Source of the DNA: CAVUWL01 sp963787415
GTDB taxonomy: Bacteria; Actinomycetota; Thermoleophilia; Solirubrobacterales; 70-9
Assembly: GCA_963787415.1 (NCBI GenBank)
Contig: CAWBCO010000002.1
Coordinates: 124,001-188,000, forward strand
Reading direction: 5' to 3'
DNA length: 64,000 nucleotides
The position numbers and the translations under genes were made by a program. Below, one piece after another: positions 11,039 to 20,725 of this stretch. The notes below the pieces were generated by a model. The model saw only the letters and a program-made list of their open reading frames with translations, searched no databases and was not told the DNA's origin. The first letter of the stretch is position 1. Every line of letters begins with the position of its first letter.

Positions 11039-14000
11039 CGATAGCCTCCAAAGACCGACGCGCTTCCGTGCCTATGGGTCCGCACTCTCCCCCGCGGGGA
11101 CCGCTTTCGTGAATGTCCCCTGCGGTGCTTGACGCGATGGGGTCTGCGCCGAACACGTTTCGAAGATCCGTTTTTCAGCACGTTACCGCCGGAGCCGACA
11201 AAGGCTCCGGTTCCATTGGAGCTCGGTGTCGGAGCCGAACTGCCAGAGCCGTGACACTCGTCTGCCGCCGCACACGGAGCCGCAGGGGGGACGAAGGGAA
11301 AGCCACCGTCAACTCGGGCGTCGTAGAACTTCAAGGAGTTGCCGTTGTGGTCCTGCCCGACCAGCGAATCATAGGTTGAGAAGTAAGCGTCGGTTCCATT
11401 CGCGCTTACTCCGACCAAACCCGCAGTTGACAGTACTTCGTCTCCCAATATGCTGAGTCCGCTGTCGTTTTCGCCGGTTCCGGCGGAAATGAGCTGGGGT
11501 CGGCCGTCGACGTACTCATAAACATCGCGTACTTCATCGGTGTCCTGAGGTACGAGAGCATCACCGGTCGAAAAGAACGCACGACCATCGCTTGTCATGA
11601 ATCGACCGTTGAGACTCGCCTCAACATCGGTGGTGGGAGAAGCGCCATCGGGAAGGCATGAGACGCACACCAGGGCTTGGGTAGAAGGATCATATGTATA
11701 CATCTCAAGATATCCCGCGTTTTCGTAGGAGGTGACCTTATCGGCCGTAAGAAACGCCATAGGGCTTCATCAGGAGAGACCTGCATCCTCACGATCGGAC
11801 CCGCACTGCATGACGACGAGCCATTAAGGCAATAGGTCCCCGGGGTGAAGGTAGTCACATACTGATCCACGCCATCGCGATAGGCATAGAGATTTTGAGC
11901 CCCTTCAGACCCCCGATTGCCATCGAGCTTCTGCGGTGAGTAAAAATAGACATCGCCACTTTCTTCTGCGACCGAGTTGTCCGAGATCCCGTTTCCGCCA
12001 AGGCCATCTTGGAAATCCTCATAATTTGCATCGCGGCCCGTTTCATACGGAACCACGCCGCACTTAGTGGTCCAGGACGCGTCGCACGCATCGGAGTTGC
12101 CAGCCTGATTTTCTCCCAAAGAAACCAGGGAAATCTTGTTGGTCGCTTCGCTCCACATGTAGAGATCGGTGCTTGAGTCCGTATCGGAGGAAGTAAGCTG
12201 TTCTTCAGAGGTAAAGTACACCTTTGAACCATCGTTGGTCATGCCTACGAACTTGACATCATGGCCCTGGGATACGTCATAGGTAACCGCGTCGTTGACC
12301 CGCATATAGAGCTTGCGTTCCACCGGTTCCCGATTCGGGTCTGAGCATCCCGAGAGGACGCACGTTGCCGAGTTCTTCGTCGACATAAGGATGCGTGAGC
12401 CATCTGTCGACACAGCCGGAAACGAGATGAAGTCGTATTGGTCGCCCAAGTCGCCTGACTCCTGCGGAATGTTCGCGCCACTTTCCGTTTTGGAGATCAG
12501 AGTGACCGTTCCGGTCTGAAGGTTATTGTCGTAGGCGGAACCTGGAGCGCTCGTCAAGCTTTCAGGTGCAAAGGCTGGGCCCGGTGTGCTACCGCCTGAA
12601 AACTGATCGAAGTGCGTGAGCGCCGCGGACGAAAAGAAGTAATGAGTGAAATCCGGAGAGGCCTGGGTGGCGCCATAGAGGTTTTCTCCTTCTTCAACCG
12701 TGCTCACATTGGTCGGTAGGCGACCGAGTTCGTCCCCATTGGCGTCCCAGAGATATGGGGCATAGGAGCCAACATCTTCTGGCCCTTCAGGTCCTGAGAA
12801 TCCACCTCCGTCTCCGTCATTCCAATCGATGAATTGGTCCATGTTGAGGTCGGTCAGCTCACCGCCAGGGGCAGAGAGAATAAAGCCGCTCTGCGCGGGA
12901 GGCCGACCCGCCTCGTTTGTTTGATTTCCGTGAATCCCGACATAGTGCGTGACCCATCCTGTGTTGGTGCGGGTCGCGACATAGAGGTCGCCGAGGTTGT
13001 TGATCGCATCCCCAGCGCCGGGAACCGTCCCCAACAGCCCGCCAAAGGAGAGGCGGGACGGATTGGTCGCAACGGATGAATTTGGTCCTTCCGGAAAGAG
13101 GGCGGTCCCTCCGGCGTATTCTGGAGAGACAAGCTCATAGGCTCGACAGTCGGGTAGGTACTGGGCGCCGGTCTGCTGTCGAATGTATTCATTTGGACAT
13201 GGCGGCGGAAAGAAGCCGAAAGTCTGATCTTCGCTCGCAGTCGTCCCCAAGGCGTTGGTGGCCACGATTCGGAAGTGGTAGGTGGCGCCCTTGGTCAGCC
13301 CGGCGATCTCGACGCCGACGGGATGGGCCACGTCTGCCGATCCGATTTCGACATCGGGGATTGGGGCGCTGAATCCGTAGGTTGCGGTAGTTCCGTATTC
13401 GAAGTGATAATGCGTGTCGAGGCCCTCGGGGTCGACCTTTGCGTTCAAGTGAGCGCTTTCTGCGGCAAGTCCTGACGAGGAGACACCTTCAACGGAGGGC
13501 GGCTGGAACTTGAAACTTGGAGCCGCCACGTTGGGGGTTCCTGCTGCATTTGAGACGGCGAGCCGGTACCTGTATGTCGTTTCAGGAGGCAATCCCGATA
13601 TGTCGGCGCTGACGGCGGACGGTCCAGTCCCGGAAGGCGTCGGATTACACGGGACGCCATGGCCAAGGTTGAATGGATTGTGGGCGGCCGGTTGATAGCT
13701 GGCTTCGTCCACGTATTCGAACATGCAGGTCGTGATCGGGCCGCCACCATTGGGATCGACCGTCGCATTCAGGGTCGCGCTGGTCTCGGCCGCGGTTCCA
13801 TTTGTCACACCTTCATATGTCACCTTGGGCAAACTGAAGGTGGGACTGAAGATGTCGACAAGGTGGTGAGTGACATCCGGAACATAGAGATATCCGCTGC
13901 TACTCACGCCGACTCCCCCCGGGTCAAAGCTATCGTAGCCAAGGGAGCCCGCGGGGGTTTCAGCGCCTGTGATCTTTGTCTGGTAAGTGCCCGATGAATT

Positions 14001-14955
14001 GAATTCATCGACGACAGCCGGTTCTTCATCTTCGCCGGCGTGTTCTCCTCGGTCAACCGCAAGGATGTCGCCCGTCGTCGGATCCGTCGTAACGGCGGTC
14101 ACATCTCCGAACGGTTCACCCGGGGGGCCGGTGATTTCACGAATGAATACGCCAGAGGGTTCGAACTCATCGATCACATTGCGTCCCTGCTCTCCGAACT
14201 GCCCCTGCTTGGCGTCTACAACAAGAATATCTCCGCTTGTGGCGACCGCGACTCCCACTGGTGCGCCAAAATGGGCGCTAGGCGTCCCGGTCAGCTGATT
14301 GCCAGAGATATAGCTAGCAGAGGCAGTGAATTCGACAGGGTTTCCGCTTGAATCCACCGAGTTCACGGTGGCCCCTTCGGTTTCAGCCGCGTAGACGCGT
14401 CCTTTATTGGGTCCACTCGTGTTATCAACAGCAACGAAGACATTTCCGTTACCGAAGGGACCGAGGGTATTGAGGAGGGTCCCCGTCGATGAGAAGCGGT
14501 CGACTGTGTCTCCGCAGGAAGTCGCGGCATAGAGATCGTCATCTGATTCATCAACCGCCAAGCTGTAAACCCTTTCCCCGTTACAGCTAAAGCTTGAACC
14601 GGTGATGTGCTCAGCTAGTCGTTCGTTGGCGGAGTTGAATTTGTATATGCCGCCTCCAGCGTCTCCGATCCAGGCGTTGTTAGCTGAGTCGGTGGCAGCG
14701 GCCAACGGGGTTGCGAGTTCGGTGGTCAGTTGAGATTCATAGGTGCGCCCGGCGAAAGCCGGGGCGGCAGTGAGAGCCAATGCGCCGAGTGAAACAATGA
14801 GGGCAGCAAGAGCAATGCACGGGCCTCTGCGTTGGACCGGGGCAATTGGACAGGTGATCGCGCGCCCAACTCGGTCTCGATTGACCTTTTGCAGCTGTCA
14901 AGGCGTCCGAGATCTCGATCCTAGGTCTCTCACCCTCTGCCCCACTTGGGCGCAC
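11035..14955 (-). pseudogene. large secreted NHL-repeat / fibronectin-like surface protein, copy 2, frameshifted
   Basis: Paralog of the 3496-8226 gene, about 1300 residues. The signal peptide ('ALAALIVSLGALALTAAPAFA') is read just upstream of 14780 with no good start in that frame; a GTG at 14955 in another frame gives a plausible N-terminus if one indel is allowed near 14840. NHL repeats, two to three fibronectin-like units ('THYHFEYGTTATYG'), a 'LPDCRAYELVSPEYAGG' block and a TolB-like propeller follow. Near 11760 the frame breaks ('VSPDEAL' to 'MAFLTADKV'); one missing base explains this, and the C-terminal part (11760-11035) ends in a basic tail. It overlaps the next gene by four bases. 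Confidence 0.8.
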
Positions 14956-15631
14956 CGCCCGTAGGTGGGAGCCCCGAAACTCGGGTCACTGCGATGGAAT
15001 CTGGTTCCACTCTTGGAGGGAAAGCTGCATCACAGACGCCGCCCGAACGGCCGAAGAAACCAGCAATGATGTTTGCGGTTGAGCGGCTTCTCACCCGTTC
15101 AAGCGCTAATCCCTCTAGTCCCATAACTCCCTGACTCAGCCCTCATATCGTTGGCTCAGAAAGCCCGGATCCCTGCAGACCCCTCCAATTTCGGGGATCA
15201 GGAGTGAGTTTATATGAGTAGGAAAGGATTTGTCAAGTAAGAAACTGTCCTACTGGCTTGGTGCGTACGGGTTGACTCCAACGCACGGGATGCCGCCTTG
15301 TGCTGGCGATCGGGCGGGATCTCTCGCCAAGAACGCCTATAGAAGCCGCGGGTGCGGCTGTGACGCCGCCACCGGGCAACAGACCGCGCGATGTCGGTTC
15401 CGATCATTTGGAGCTAACGGGTCCGCACCGCTGGCTTAGGACCGGGTCGATGGCCTGGCCGCACTGTCAACGGTTGGCCCGGTTCCACGAGAGAGCCCTC
15501 GGTCTGCTCATCGCTCCATTCTTGGCGCCCCTCCGAACGTACTCGATCTGATGTTTCGAGGAGCTCTGTATTGACAATCTGCTCAGCGGGTCGCGCCCGC
15601 AGCGGGAGAAGCGTGGGATCGCACCCTCGTG
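14956..15631. other. intergenic region between surface-protein operon and monooxygenase
   Basis: No convincing coding sequence on either strand over 676 bases. The only clear element is the promoter at 15209-15236. The part from 15240 to 15631 shows nothing I can support. Confidence 0.5.
15209..15236 (-). promoter_or_regulatory. consensus sigma70-type promoter
   Basis: On the minus strand TTGACA (complement of 15231-15236) is followed after 16 bases by TATAAA (complement of 15209-15214). The site sits in a locally AT-rich stretch about 250 bases upstream of the copy-2 NHL protein gene and faces the whole 15-0.7 kb surface-protein run. Confidence 0.65.
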
Positions 15632-17140
15632 TTAAGGCACGCCGGCCGCCTCGGGCCGGTTCGTGGAGCTCGGAGTGCGGGCAGGTGAGCGAGAAAACCG
15701 CATCGTGCCGTCGTCGACGGCACCGAACCGCATCGTCCTGATGTCGATTGCGTAGTTCATTCCGAGGCGCCAAGGATCCCGGTTGCCCTGTTTGGGAAGC
15801 TGGTCCAGGGAGCGGAGAACGTAGCCAGCCGAGAAGTCCAAGAGGGGCTGCTCGGTGATCGAGGCGCCGCTGATCTCCGGCACGCACTTGTCAAAACCGC
15901 GAGCGTCCATGTGGTTTAGGACTCGGCAGGCGTATTCGGCGCTGAGGTCGGCTTTCAGCGTCCAGGAGGCGTTTGTATAGCCGACCGTGAAGGCGAGATT
16001 GGGGACGCCGCTCAGCATCATCCCTTTGTAGGCCAGGGTCTCAGAGAGATCCACAACGCTGCCGTCAACCGCCACCTCCATCCCACCCAAGAAGAGCAGG
16101 TTGAGCCCGGTGGCGGTGACGATCAGATCGGCTTTCAGCTCGGTGCCGGAGGCGAGCTTGATCCCCTCCTCGGTGAAGGTGTCGACCTGATCGGTGACGA
16201 CTGCGGCTCGCCCGCTTGAGATCTCCTTGAACAGATCGCCGTCTGGCACGACGCAAAGGCGCTGATCCCAGGGGTCATAGCGAGGCTTGAAATGGGTGTC
16301 GAGGTCATAGCCTTCGGGCAGTGCTCGCTCGAGGCCCCGGCGAATCAATGCCTTCATCAAGTGCGGGCGTCTTCTGCTCAGCTGATAGCTGAGCATCTGC
16401 AGCAAGACGTTCTTCCAGCGCACGATTGGGTAGGCGGCCCGATCGGGAAGCCGGCGTCGAAGGGCAGCTGCAATCGGATCCTCGGCTGGTAGCGAGACGA
16501 CGTATGTAGGCGAGCGCTGCAGCATGGTCACCCCTGCGGCGCGCTTTGCCAGTGCCGGCACCAGAGTCACGGCGGTAGCGCCGCTGCCGATCACCACCAC
16601 CTCTTTGTCGGCGTACTCGACATCCTCGCCCCAGTGCTGAGGGTGCACGATTTGGCCGTGGAAGCGCTCGACTCCCTCGAAATCGGGAACGTAGCCCTGG
16701 TCATAGCTGTAATAGCCACTGCAGACCATCAGGAAGCCACAGCTGAGGCGCTCGGTTTCCCCGCTGTCGGAGCACTCCACCTCCAGGGTCCACCTAGACT
16801 CCGCCGTGGACCACGCTGCGCGAACAACCCGTCGCTGGAAGCGGATCTTCTCCTCGATCCCGTGATCGCGAGCGGTCTGGCGGACGTAGCCAAGGACGGA
16901 TGACCCATCGGCGATCGACTTGGCCTCGGTCCAGGGCCGGAACCTGTAGCCGAGGGTGTGCATGTCGGAGTCAGAGCGAATACCCGGGTAGCGGAACAGG
17001 TCCCAGGTCCCACCGAGCCGATCGCGTGCCTCGAGGATTGCGTAGGTCTTGCCCGGGCAGCGCTCCTGCAGGTGGTAGGCGGCGCCGACGCCGGAGATGC
17101 CTGCTCCAACGATGACAACGTCAAGATGCTCAAGCGACAT
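15632..17140 (-). CDS. flavin-containing (Baeyer-Villiger-type) monooxygenase
   Basis: 502 residues. An N-terminal FAD-binding Rossmann motif 'VVIVGAGISGVG' (residues 9-20) and a second nucleotide-binding motif 'VVIGSGATAVTLVPALA' near residue 190 flank 'FHGQIVHPQHWGE', which matches the Baeyer-Villiger fingerprint FxGxxxHxxxW(P/D) except for Gly at the last position. Family members use NADPH and O2 to insert oxygen next to a ketone or to oxidise heteroatoms. It follows the P450 gene with a 23-base gap, so the two are probably co-transcribed. The substrate cannot be read from sequence. A degraded relative of its C-terminal region occurs in the 496-bp repeats at 22.6 and 36.3 kb. Confidence 0.92.
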   Translation of the reverse strand: MSLEHLDVVIVGAGISGVGAAYHLQERCPGKTYAILEARDRLGGTWDLFRYPGIRSDSDMHTLGYRFRPWTEAKSIADGSSVLGYVRQTARDHGIEEKIRFQRRVVRAAWSTAESRWTLEVECSDSGETERLSCGFLMVCSGYYSYDQGYVPDFEGVERFHGQIVHPQHWGEDVEYADKEVVVIGSGATAVTLVPALAKRAAGVTMLQRSPTYVVSLPAEDPIAAALRRRLPDRAAYPIVRWKNVLLQMLSYQLSRRRPHLMKALIRRGLERALPEGYDLDTHFKPRYDPWDQRLCVVPDGDLFKEISSGRAAVVTDQVDTFTEEGIKLASGTELKADLIVTATGLNLLFLGGMEVAVDGSVVDLSETLAYKGMMLSGVPNLAFTVGYTNASWTLKADLSAEYACRVLNHMDARGFDKCVPEISGASITEQPLLDFSAGYVLRSLDQLPKQGNRDPWRLGMNYAIDIRTMRFGAVDDGTMRFSRSPARTPSSTNRPEAAGVP

Positions 17141-17163
17141 TTCTCAACTCCATGCGTAGGGGT

Positions 17164-18597
17164 TCATCGCAGACGCCCACGAAGGACCACACGGCCCCCG
17201 CGGCTTGGGATCATCGTCACGTTGCGATGCTTGGGGCGCTCGGGCTCGGGATCATCGGCCTTGAGATCGAGATGGGCGGCCATCGTGCGCAACACGACCC
17301 GCTGCTCAGCCATCGCCAGCGCGGCGCCGAGGCAGCGACGGGTGCCCCCACCGAAGGGCAGCCACTCATAGGTCCCAGGCTTGTGCTCGAGCCAGCGCTC
17401 GGGTCGGAAGGCGAATGGATCGGGGTAGACGTCCTCGCGGTGATGGACGAGGAGGATGCTGATCGCCACCGCGGTATCGGCGGGGATGCCGTAGGGACCC
17501 AGCTGCCAGGGAACCGTGATTCGCCGTCCCGTCATCGGCACCACCGGACGCGAGCGCATCGTCTCGATGATCGTCGCCTCCACCTGCTGATCGGCATCCT
17601 CCTCAGAGCGCACCGCCGCAAGCAGCCGCTCATGCGCCGCCGGGGTGCGGAGGAGACGCTCCCACGCCCAGGCGAGCTGGTTGGCGGTCGTCTCGTGACC
17701 GGCGAGGACCAGGGTGAGCAGATCGTCGCGCAGCTCCCGGTCAGTAAGGGCCTCGCCATCCTCGGTTCGGGCGCTGAGCAGGAGCGAGAGAATGTCGCGC
17801 CGCTCGCCGAGGTCGTCGGCTTGGCGCCGTTTGGCGATGATCGAGTACACGCAGCGATCGGGTACCGCCAGCCCGAGCCTCGTCAGCCCGATGGGTTGAT
17901 CACGACCAAGGTTGATCAGCTCGGCGAGCCGGGCGGCCGGCAGAGTCGATGACCAAAGCAGTCTGCGGATCGAAAAGCGCAGGGAGTGCTCAAGGGTTCC
18001 CGGGCGTGGACGCTTCTCGATGCCGAAGATCCCACCCATGATCACGTCGAGCGTGATCGCCTGCATCCGCGGGGCCAGGGAGAACGCACGTCCGCTCGGC
18101 CAGGCGGCGATCTCGCGCTCAACAGCAGCTGCGATCAACTCCTCATAGCGAGCGATCGCCTCTCCATGAAAGGGCGGCAGCAGCAGTTTGCGCTGGCGCA
18201 GGTGGCGCTCGCCATTGGCGATCAGGACAGAGTTCGGGCCCAGCACCGGGCGCAGCGGCGACTCGGCTGCGAGCGTTGGAACCAGCTCGGGCGAGGCGGT
18301 GAAGAGCGAGCGGATGTGATCGGGGTGACAGGTGAGAACCGGGGTGCCCCTGACGTAGCCGTGAGCGCTCCAGACATCGCCAAGCTTCTTGCGGAAATGG
18401 AAGACGTAGTCTGCTTGGCGCAGGTTGAACCAGAGCACCTGGAGCGCGGCCGGCAAGCCGATTGAGGGTGGTTGAGGCAACTGAGTGAGATCAGCGGGTT
18501 CGATCGGCCCTGCCGCTGAAAGCGGGGCACTGCGGACCAATTCAGCATCGAAGGCATCGCGCTGGATCGGCGGTTCTGGGAGCGTCAGCAGTCTCAT
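17164..18597 (-). CDS. cytochrome P450
   Basis: 477 residues with the full P450 signature: I-helix 'LAGHETTANQLAW', the ExxR motif 'ETMR', and the haem-binding loop 'PFGGGTRRCLGAALA' with the cysteine ligand near residue 420. Length and lack of a membrane anchor fit a soluble bacterial class I enzyme needing separate ferredoxin and reductase, which are not adjacent; the FAD reductase at 30.1 kb is distant and its link is unproven. The gene lies between a SnoaL-like protein and a Baeyer-Villiger-type monooxygenase on the same strand, suggesting joint oxidation of a hydrophobic ring compound. Confidence 0.95.
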   Translation of the reverse strand: MRLLTLPEPPIQRDAFDAELVRSAPLSAAGPIEPADLTQLPQPPSIGLPAALQVLWFNLRQADYVFHFRKKLGDVWSAHGYVRGTPVLTCHPDHIRSLFTASPELVPTLAAESPLRPVLGPNSVLIANGERHLRQRKLLLPPFHGEAIARYEELIAAAVEREIAAWPSGRAFSLAPRMQAITLDVIMGGIFGIEKRPRPGTLEHSLRFSIRRLLWSSTLPAARLAELINLGRDQPIGLTRLGLAVPDRCVYSIIAKRRQADDLGERRDILSLLLSARTEDGEALTDRELRDDLLTLVLAGHETTANQLAWAWERLLRTPAAHERLLAAVRSEEDADQQVEATIIETMRSRPVVPMTGRRITVPWQLGPYGIPADTAVAISILLVHHREDVYPDPFAFRPERWLEHKPGTYEWLPFGGGTRRCLGAALAMAEQRVVLRTMAAHLDLKADDPEPERPKHRNVTMIPSRGGRVVLRGRLR

Positions 18598-18767
18598 CGA
18601 TGGGAAACTGTCTGTAAGCAGGTCGTCCCGGCGCGGGGCATACGGTCGAAATCGATCGGAGGCGGTAATTCGATGATGCCGATCACTCGGCGGTCCCCGG
18701 GGTCACCCGGGTGCTGGGGAAAGCAAGGCCGACCCAAGTGGAAGTGCTCGGCGAGGCATCGACTTCA

Positions 18768-19214
18768 TCAGACGGTTAGAGGAGCCCGAACAAAACGATC
18801 TCGTGCGTCGGCATCCAGGCCCCAGGGGGCGACGATGAGGAGCTTCCAGGTGCGCTCCAGGTGACGGAGCAAGACGGTGGATCTCGAGGTCTGCGCGAAG
18901 GGGGCCTCGCCGTCGCCCGAGCGCATCGTCCAATGCTGTGCGCTCAAGGCGATCTCCCCGGCGATGATCATGCTCTGGCCCTCGACGTCAATCTGGGATT
19001 CACTGCCGACGAGCTGAACGAGGACGTCGCGAATCTCCTCGCGGCCGCGGATCGCCGTCGCGTCGGGGGTGAGAAAGCAGGCGTCCCTGGTAAAGAAGGA
19101 CGCCGCGCGATCGGTGTCGCCCGCATTGAGCGCGGCGGCGAAGGCGAGGGTGACTCGCTCGGGGGTGGCCGTCAGAGAGGGGTTTCTAAGAACTGGAGCC
19201 ATTGACGAACTCAT
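18768..19214 (-). CDS. SnoaL/DUF4440-like (NTF2 fold) protein
   Basis: 148 residues; the ATG at residue 5 is an alternative start. The pattern 'FAAALNAGDTDRAASFFTRDACFLTPD' followed by 'RGREEIRDVLVQL' and a C-terminal 'STVLLRHLERTWKLLIVAPW' is typical of NTF2-fold SnoaL-like or DUF4440 proteins, which include isomerases, hydrolases and non-catalytic binding proteins. It precedes the P450 gene on the same strand with a 170-base gap. Its role in the oxidative locus is inference. Confidence 0.8.
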   Translation of the reverse strand: MSSSMAPVLRNPSLTATPERVTLAFAAALNAGDTDRAASFFTRDACFLTPDATAIRGREEIRDVLVQLVGSESQIDVEGQSMIIAGEIALSAQHWTMRSGDGEAPFAQTSRSTVLLRHLERTWKLLIVAPWGLDADARDRFVRAPLTV

Positions 19215-19236
19215 CGCCTGATCCCGCCCTGGGCGG

Positions 19237-20018
19237 TTACTTTCGCACCGAGCAGGGCTTGGCGAAGGTGCCGGAGAGGAAGGTCCCGTTAGAAAAGGTG
19301 AATTCGCCCCGGGCCTGGAGGCGGCCGGTTTCGCAGCGAGCGTTGATGTAGGAGTAGCTGCGGCCCTTGTAGGTCCATTTGCGTCCGATCTTCAGGTTGC
19401 CCGAGATCGGCACCCCGGCACCGCCGGCGATCGGGGGGATCGTGCCTTTGGTGCGGTAGCCATAGACCCCCTTGTGGATTTTTTCGATCACTATGGAGAC
19501 GATGTAGGTGCTCGGCACGGGGACCGTGAGGTAGGCGTGGGCGAGAACGGTGGGATCGCCGTTCTTCGGGGGGCCGTTGAAGAGGGTGAGCGGTGAGGAG
19601 ACCGGGATCGGCCTTGATTCGGGGAACTGGACGATCGCCTTGCCCTCCCCCTCTCCGACGATCGCTTCGGGGCAGGCGCGTCGGGCCTGCCGGTGGTGGT
19701 CGCGGAGATCTTGCCCATCGTGCACCTTTCCAGGCCGGTGGTTTGGACCGAGCCGTGCTTGTCGAACTCGATCGTCAGCGTCTTTAGGATCGGAGGTAGG
19801 GCGCCGGAGACGGTCGAGATACTGCCGCCGCCGTGCAGGGTGATCGGGGCGTTTTCGTGCTTGGGCAGCGCCTTGGGAGCGAAGCCGCCTTCGGCGATGA
19901 TCAGGATGTCGCCGGCATGGAGTTCCACGGCAGCGTAGGCGGTGGCAGCGAGGCCGAACAGGGTCAGGCCCAGGATGATTGCTACCAGCACCTTCTTGGG
20001 CATCGAGATTTTCCTCAT
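19237..20018 (-). pseudogene. secreted protein coupled to TetR, copy 1, one frameshift
   Basis: Starts with ATG at 20018 (alternative 20003), overlapping the TetR stop as ATGA. A signal peptide ('VLVAIILGLTLFGLAATAYA') is followed by 'AGDILIIAEGGFAPKALPKHE'. The frame breaks near 19690: one missing base separates 'GKISATTT' from 'ARRACPEAIVGEGEG', and the rest runs to 19237 ('KIGRKWTYKGRSYSYINARC', 'FSNGTFLSGTFAKPC'). The protein at 37339-38121 is the intact paralog and aligns without a break, so the original was about 260 residues. Cysteines near the end may form disulfides outside the cell. No known function. Confidence 0.8.
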
Positions 20019-20671
20019 CCGATCTGGGTAGCCGGTTTGCTGGGCTCGCCGGCGTGGGAATCGGCCAAGGCACCACGGATGATCGTCCCCATCGCGTCGG
20101 TGAGATCGCTGGTGTCGCGACGCCCGGTGGCAAGCCACTGCACGCCGATGCCGGTGACCATCGCGACCACGGTATGGGCATAGCGACCCGGCTCAGGAAT
20201 GCCCATCGCTTCGAAGGCCGCCTCTGCGAGGCCTTCATAGGCGGCGAAGCACCGTTGCGAAGCTTGTTGAAGGGCCGGATCGCGCGCCGCCTGCAAGTAG
20301 AGCTCCAACTCGGCAAGGGGCTGGGGCCGAAGGATTGACTCGGCTGCGATCCGCTGGATTTCCGCTGCCAGGCGCCTCGGACTGGGAGCCGGGCGACGAG
20401 AATGCAGCTCTGCGGTGATCGCCTCCAGACGAGCCACCTCCTCGGTCACGTAGAGATTGAGGCTCTCGCGCAGCAACACCGCCTGAGCGGGGAAGTGGTA
20501 GGTCAGCGAGCCCAGCGATACCCCGGCGGCGGCGGCGATGCGGCGGTTGCTGAGTGCCCCGACGCCGTCTCGACCGACGAGTTCGAAGGTCGTGCGCAGG
20601 ATGCGCTGTTTGGTCTCTGGCGCTTCGCGCTTGTCATTGGTGGCGGGTGTAGTGGCTGCGGCAATGGGCAT
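20015..20671 (-). CDS. TetR-family transcriptional regulator, copy 1
   Basis: 218 residues from ATG 20671; a start at 20710 would place coding sequence inside the operator, so 20671 is preferred. The N-terminal helix-turn-helix is typical TetR ('RILRTTFELVGRDGVGALS', 'AAGVSLGSLTYHFPAQAVLL'). The C-terminal ligand domain is helical. It overlaps the secreted-protein gene by four bases and is divergent from the alpha/beta hydrolase gene, with a perfect palindrome between them. It likely represses itself and the hydrolase, released by an unknown ligand. The paralog at 38118-38786 has the same arrangement. Confidence 0.93.
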   Translation of the reverse strand: MPIAAATTPATNDKREAPETKQRILRTTFELVGRDGVGALSNRRIAAAAGVSLGSLTYHFPAQAVLLRESLNLYVTEEVARLEAITAELHSRRPAPSPRRLAAEIQRIAAESILRPQPLAELELYLQAARDPALQQASQRCFAAYEGLAEAAFEAMGIPEPGRYAHTVVAMVTGIGVQWLATGRRDTSDLTDAMGTIIRGALADSHAGEPSKPATQIG

Positions 20672-20689
20672 AGCAAAGAACCTTGAGTT

Positions 20690-20711
20690 CTTGTTCGTTC
20701 GAACGAACAAG
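20690..20711. promoter_or_regulatory. perfect 22-bp palindromic operator
   Basis: Two half-sites CTTGTTCGTTC face each other with no spacer and no mismatch. It lies 18 bases upstream of the TetR ATG and 14 bases upstream of the hydrolase ATG at 20726, where a single bound TetR dimer could block both promoters. TATCCT at 20712-20717 may be the -10 of the hydrolase gene. Confidence 0.8.
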
Positions 20712-20725
20712 TATCCTAGCCGATC

